Shown: positions 42,412 through 44,756 of the stretch, one piece after another | Layout: each line of letters opens with the position of its first letter | Position numbering within the stretch: the first letter of the stretch is position 1 | NCBI RefSeq assembly: GCF_026788005.1 | Contig: NZ_JABEPE010000025.1 | Span: 1-44,756, forward strand | Reading direction: 5' to 3' | Source: Alteromonas sp. a30 | Lineage (GTDB): Bacteria; Pseudomonadota; Gammaproteobacteria; Enterobacterales; Alteromonadaceae | DNA: 44,756 nucleotides | Notes under the pieces: model-generated | Seen by the model: the letters and a program-made list of their open reading frames with translations, nothing else | Database searches by the model: none | Told to the model about the DNA's origin: nothing | Made by a program: the position numbers and the translations under genes

Positions 42412-44645
42412 GATCCGTTGTATTTGTAATGTAGCTCTGTAGAGAACCTTTGAATATTATTAAGTAAGCCATTATCTTCAACTATTAGTTTACGTTGGAA
42501 TTCAGATAATTTAGCAATCTGGTTTGTTATCGGGATGGTAATATCAATTTCTCCATTGGATAAAAATATATCGGTACACTTGAAAATATGTCTTAGCCTT
42601 TCTAAAGTTGTCTTAAGAGTATTCTGTGGCCTTGGAGTGAGTTTGATTTTTATTTTCATCCCAAAATTTTTAGAAATCTCCTGATGATTGGATAAAATAT
42701 CTAAAAATGAGTTTGTGTAGATACGTTCTGTGCGGCTAACAACGGGATCATCATATAAATTATTTAGAAAATCGATTACTGTATCAAATGAATCATTTTC
42801 CACTAAATTTGAGGTGAAACTTATAGCTAAAAACGCATCTTCAGGTCCAAAACTTAAAAATAGTGCCGCACGAATATTATCTATTTTTTTTAAGGCTTCT
42901 TTAAAGTATCTAATAAAGTTTAGTCTAAAATCTTCCTTGAATAGGGATATTTTTACCAAAATATGTACCGGAGAATTTTCCTCTAATGTGTTAAAAACTA
43001 TTAATGCATCTCTGCTTGAGGTATTCAGTAATGCATCATGGTTATTTTTAATATCTTGTTGTTTATTGTGACGATAAATATCTAAAAAGTCATAAGTTCC
43101 AAGTAGGCACTCAAAATAGTAGTCCGCTGTTCTATCTTTCCTTTCATCTAACTTAAAATTCGATGTGAGCTTTATCTGGCTCAGTTCAATTCTATATAAT
43201 AGTAAATTATGATCTGTGCTATTATGTTTAGATAAAAATTCACTAAGGCACTCTTCTTTACTTCTGCAGGTGCTGATCTTTAGAAAATAGTCAATATTTT
43301 GGGACAAAACCTCTTCTATATTACATAATAAATCTAATTCTTTGGGAGTAAACTCCCTTAATTTAACTTTTTCTGGCTTTGTAGTGATGGATTCCACTTT
43401 TATTTTTGAAATTATAGAAATGAAATATTTTAATGATTTTAATATAGAAAGAGGTTCATTAATTTTCAAGTTAGTCGCACGTAAGGAGAAGGGATTTTTC
43501 GTAAATGAAGGGTTTAGTGGCTCAATTTTGTTTAATTCGGTGAGGCTAAATTTATCTAGGCAGTTGTTAGTTAATTCTTCCTTCAAATTTTTTATGTTAA
43601 GTTGATTACTTATCCAAATTCCATTTATATTTTCAAAGAAACTTTTATAAGATTCACCAGGATTACTATTAAAAAATTTCAGTATTGTAAAATGTAATGA
43701 TGCAAGTATATTTCTACTGTTAAATACGTAATCTTCAATTAAAAGCCTAGAGTAGACTGCTTGGAAGGAAGATATTTGTAAGAGATCTTGATTATGCTCT
43801 TCTTCATTATCTTTTTCTTGTAGACAGTTCAAATGGGATATTTTCCAATTTATTATCCAAGAGAAATCGGAAACAGATTGTGGAATATCGTCAAGTCTTT
43901 GATTAGTAGTATCTGGTGACTTTTGAGGAGATAGTTTATTATTTAATAAAGAGATTAAATTTTCGTTTATTGCATTTCTGAGCCACTCAGATGTATTTTG
44001 AGTATACATCCAGTAGTCAGAGGAATAGTTAATTCTATCAAAGCCACTTCTGAGCTTCATCAGTGGTTCTCTTTTATTCCATATTTTAATTTCTTTTTTT
44101 ATTTCCTTTACAATATAAAGGGCCGTGCCAATAATGTCTTTTTCATAAGTTGATATTAGTAGCAAATCTAAATGATCAGTAATAGCTTCAACAATTTCAT
44201 TTTGAACATCTGATGATCCCATAGATTTAAGCCAGTATATTAAGCTTTTTCCTAATATATAGCGCTGTAAAACTTCAAACTCACTGTCATAGATTGGTTT
44301 GTTTATATTTGCGGTTATTAGGTTTTCATCTAACCGGCCAAACTCATCCATTAATGGTAAGGTATATGCGTCGGTATGAAATCCATTAATAAACCAACAA
44401 TAAAGATATGAGTATCCAAAGCGAGTTGCACTTAATAAATCGCACATTAATTCAACTTCCATTTTTTGAAACTCAGATATACCGATATTCATCATAATGG
44501 GGCGATATACTCCAGATACCTTTCGCAAAAAATTACCTAGTGTACCAAACCTGCCTTTTAGGGCTAAGAGTTGAGGGATTAGATTTCTGGAGCCTATATT
44601 TCTCAATATTCGGTGTGCAACCTCATGTCCAATAACAGGTATCAA
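42408..44645 (-). CDS. Unknown HEVAH zinc-protease-like protein, probably 5'-truncated
   Basis: A 745-codon frame of very low GC. At its start it has VIGHEVAHRIL, an HExxH zinc motif, and about 50 residues later MEVELMCDLLSA, which could supply the third Glu ligand as in gluzincins. The remaining 650 residues are mostly helical with no domain I know. The only start is a TTG six codons before HEVAH, too close for a folded zincin. The frame stays open to 44696 (LQLSFWLQERN before the TTG) and then meets TGA at 44697-44699. The true N-terminus is therefore probably lost. Base use differs sharply from the genes before it, so it is likely acquired. Confidence 0.6.
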   Translation of the reverse strand: MIPVIGHEVAHRILRNIGSRNLIPQLLALKGRFGTLGNFLRKVSGVYRPIMMNIGISEFQKMEVELMCDLLSATRFGYSYLYCWFINGFHTDAYTLPLMDEFGRLDENLITANINKPIYDSEFEVLQRYILGKSLIYWLKSMGSSDVQNEIVEAITDHLDLLLISTYEKDIIGTALYIVKEIKKEIKIWNKREPLMKLRSGFDRINYSSDYWMYTQNTSEWLRNAINENLISLLNNKLSPQKSPDTTNQRLDDIPQSVSDFSWIINWKISHLNCLQEKDNEEEHNQDLLQISSFQAVYSRLLIEDYVFNSRNILASLHFTILKFFNSNPGESYKSFFENINGIWISNQLNIKNLKEELTNNCLDKFSLTELNKIEPLNPSFTKNPFSLRATNLKINEPLSILKSLKYFISIISKIKVESITTKPEKVKLREFTPKELDLLCNIEEVLSQNIDYFLKISTCRSKEECLSEFLSKHNSTDHNLLLYRIELSQIKLTSNFKLDERKDRTADYYFECLLGTYDFLDIYRHNKQQDIKNNHDALLNTSSRDALIVFNTLEENSPVHILVKISLFKEDFRLNFIRYFKEALKKIDNIRAALFLSFGPEDAFLAISFTSNLVENDSFDTVIDFLNNLYDDPVVSRTERIYTNSFLDILSNHQEISKNFGMKIKIKLTPRPQNTLKTTLERLRHIFKCTDIFLSNGEIDITIPITNQIAKLSEFQRKLIVEDNGLLNNIQRFSTELHYKYNGS

Positions 44646-44756
44646 ATTACGTTCTTGAAGCCAAAATGACAGTTGAAGGGGGCTCTGTTGATCAATTCAT
44701 TCCATAGACAAAACATCAGTAATGAAGCCCCATTTCAGGCCACTTTGTAGGTTTCA
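44646..44756. other. Possible insertion-sequence end beside the truncated gene
   Basis: On the minus strand a short frame ends KPTKWPEMGLHY-stop (stop near 44716), then about 30 bp lead to GATCAACAGAGCCCC, an arrangement like a transposase end followed by a terminal repeat. The metalloprotease frame begins to read as protein just past that point. The family is not recognised, and the window ends here. Confidence 0.3.

Overview
The window reads as a chromosomal segment of a marine Gammaproteobacterium, most likely in the Alteromonadales (Alteromonas/Glaciecola/Paraglaciecola-like). The basis is the ubiD-fre pair, the divergent ilvY-ilvC pair with a long class II IlvC, ComM/YifB, TrmL, several TonB-dependent receptors, and a moderate base composition of about 45% GC by eye. 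I could not run a similarity search, so every family name rests on motifs and recognisable sequence.

Layout. 1-247 holds two exact 77-bp copies of a dispersed hairpin repeat; related copies lie at 21593-21695 and 23342-23414. 357-3952 carries mltC, a small P-loop kinase-like gene, an EamA transporter, a VOC protein and a small lipoprotein. 3986-7530 is a signalling block on the minus strand: a GGDEF/EAL protein, a chemoreceptor whose membrane part is an NrtS (nitrate/nitrite transporter) domain, and a free-standing NrtS. 7662-12231 has trmL, a PldB-like lysophospholipase, a secreted FDFW-type protein, and ubiD-fre. 12336-16184 holds a membrane desaturase and a ZnuD-like zinc receptor behind a very good Zur box. 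16395-20496 has comM, ilvY and ilvC.

20631-29191 is a sucrose/glucan locus. It comprises a TonB-dependent receptor, an SSS symporter and a ROK fructokinase on the minus strand, a divergent amylosucrase, and a LacI regulator. The likely flow is outer-membrane uptake, Na+-driven import, cytoplasmic cleavage of sucrose to alpha-glucan plus fructose, then fructose phosphorylation. A second TonB-dependent receptor and an alkyltransferase-like DNA repair gene follow.

32183-37118 is an AT-rich islet with a tightly packed operon: a four-cysteine peptide frame, a secreted CxxC protein, an FtsX/MacB-type permease, a MacA/HlyD-type adaptor and an ABC ATPase. The order permease-adaptor-ATPase behind a short peptide recalls peptide antibiotic exporters, but no modifying enzyme is visible. 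This and the NrtS-chemoreceptor fusion are the best candidates for undescribed systems.

37357-42366 has a YgjP-like metallopeptidase, a TetR regulator, and an MMPL/RND transporter paired with an outer-membrane lipoprotein-sorting (LolA-like) protein. 42408 to the end is a very AT-rich unknown gene with an HEVAH zinc-protease motif, apparently cut at its 5' end near what may be an insertion-sequence end. No tRNA, rRNA or CRISPR array was seen.
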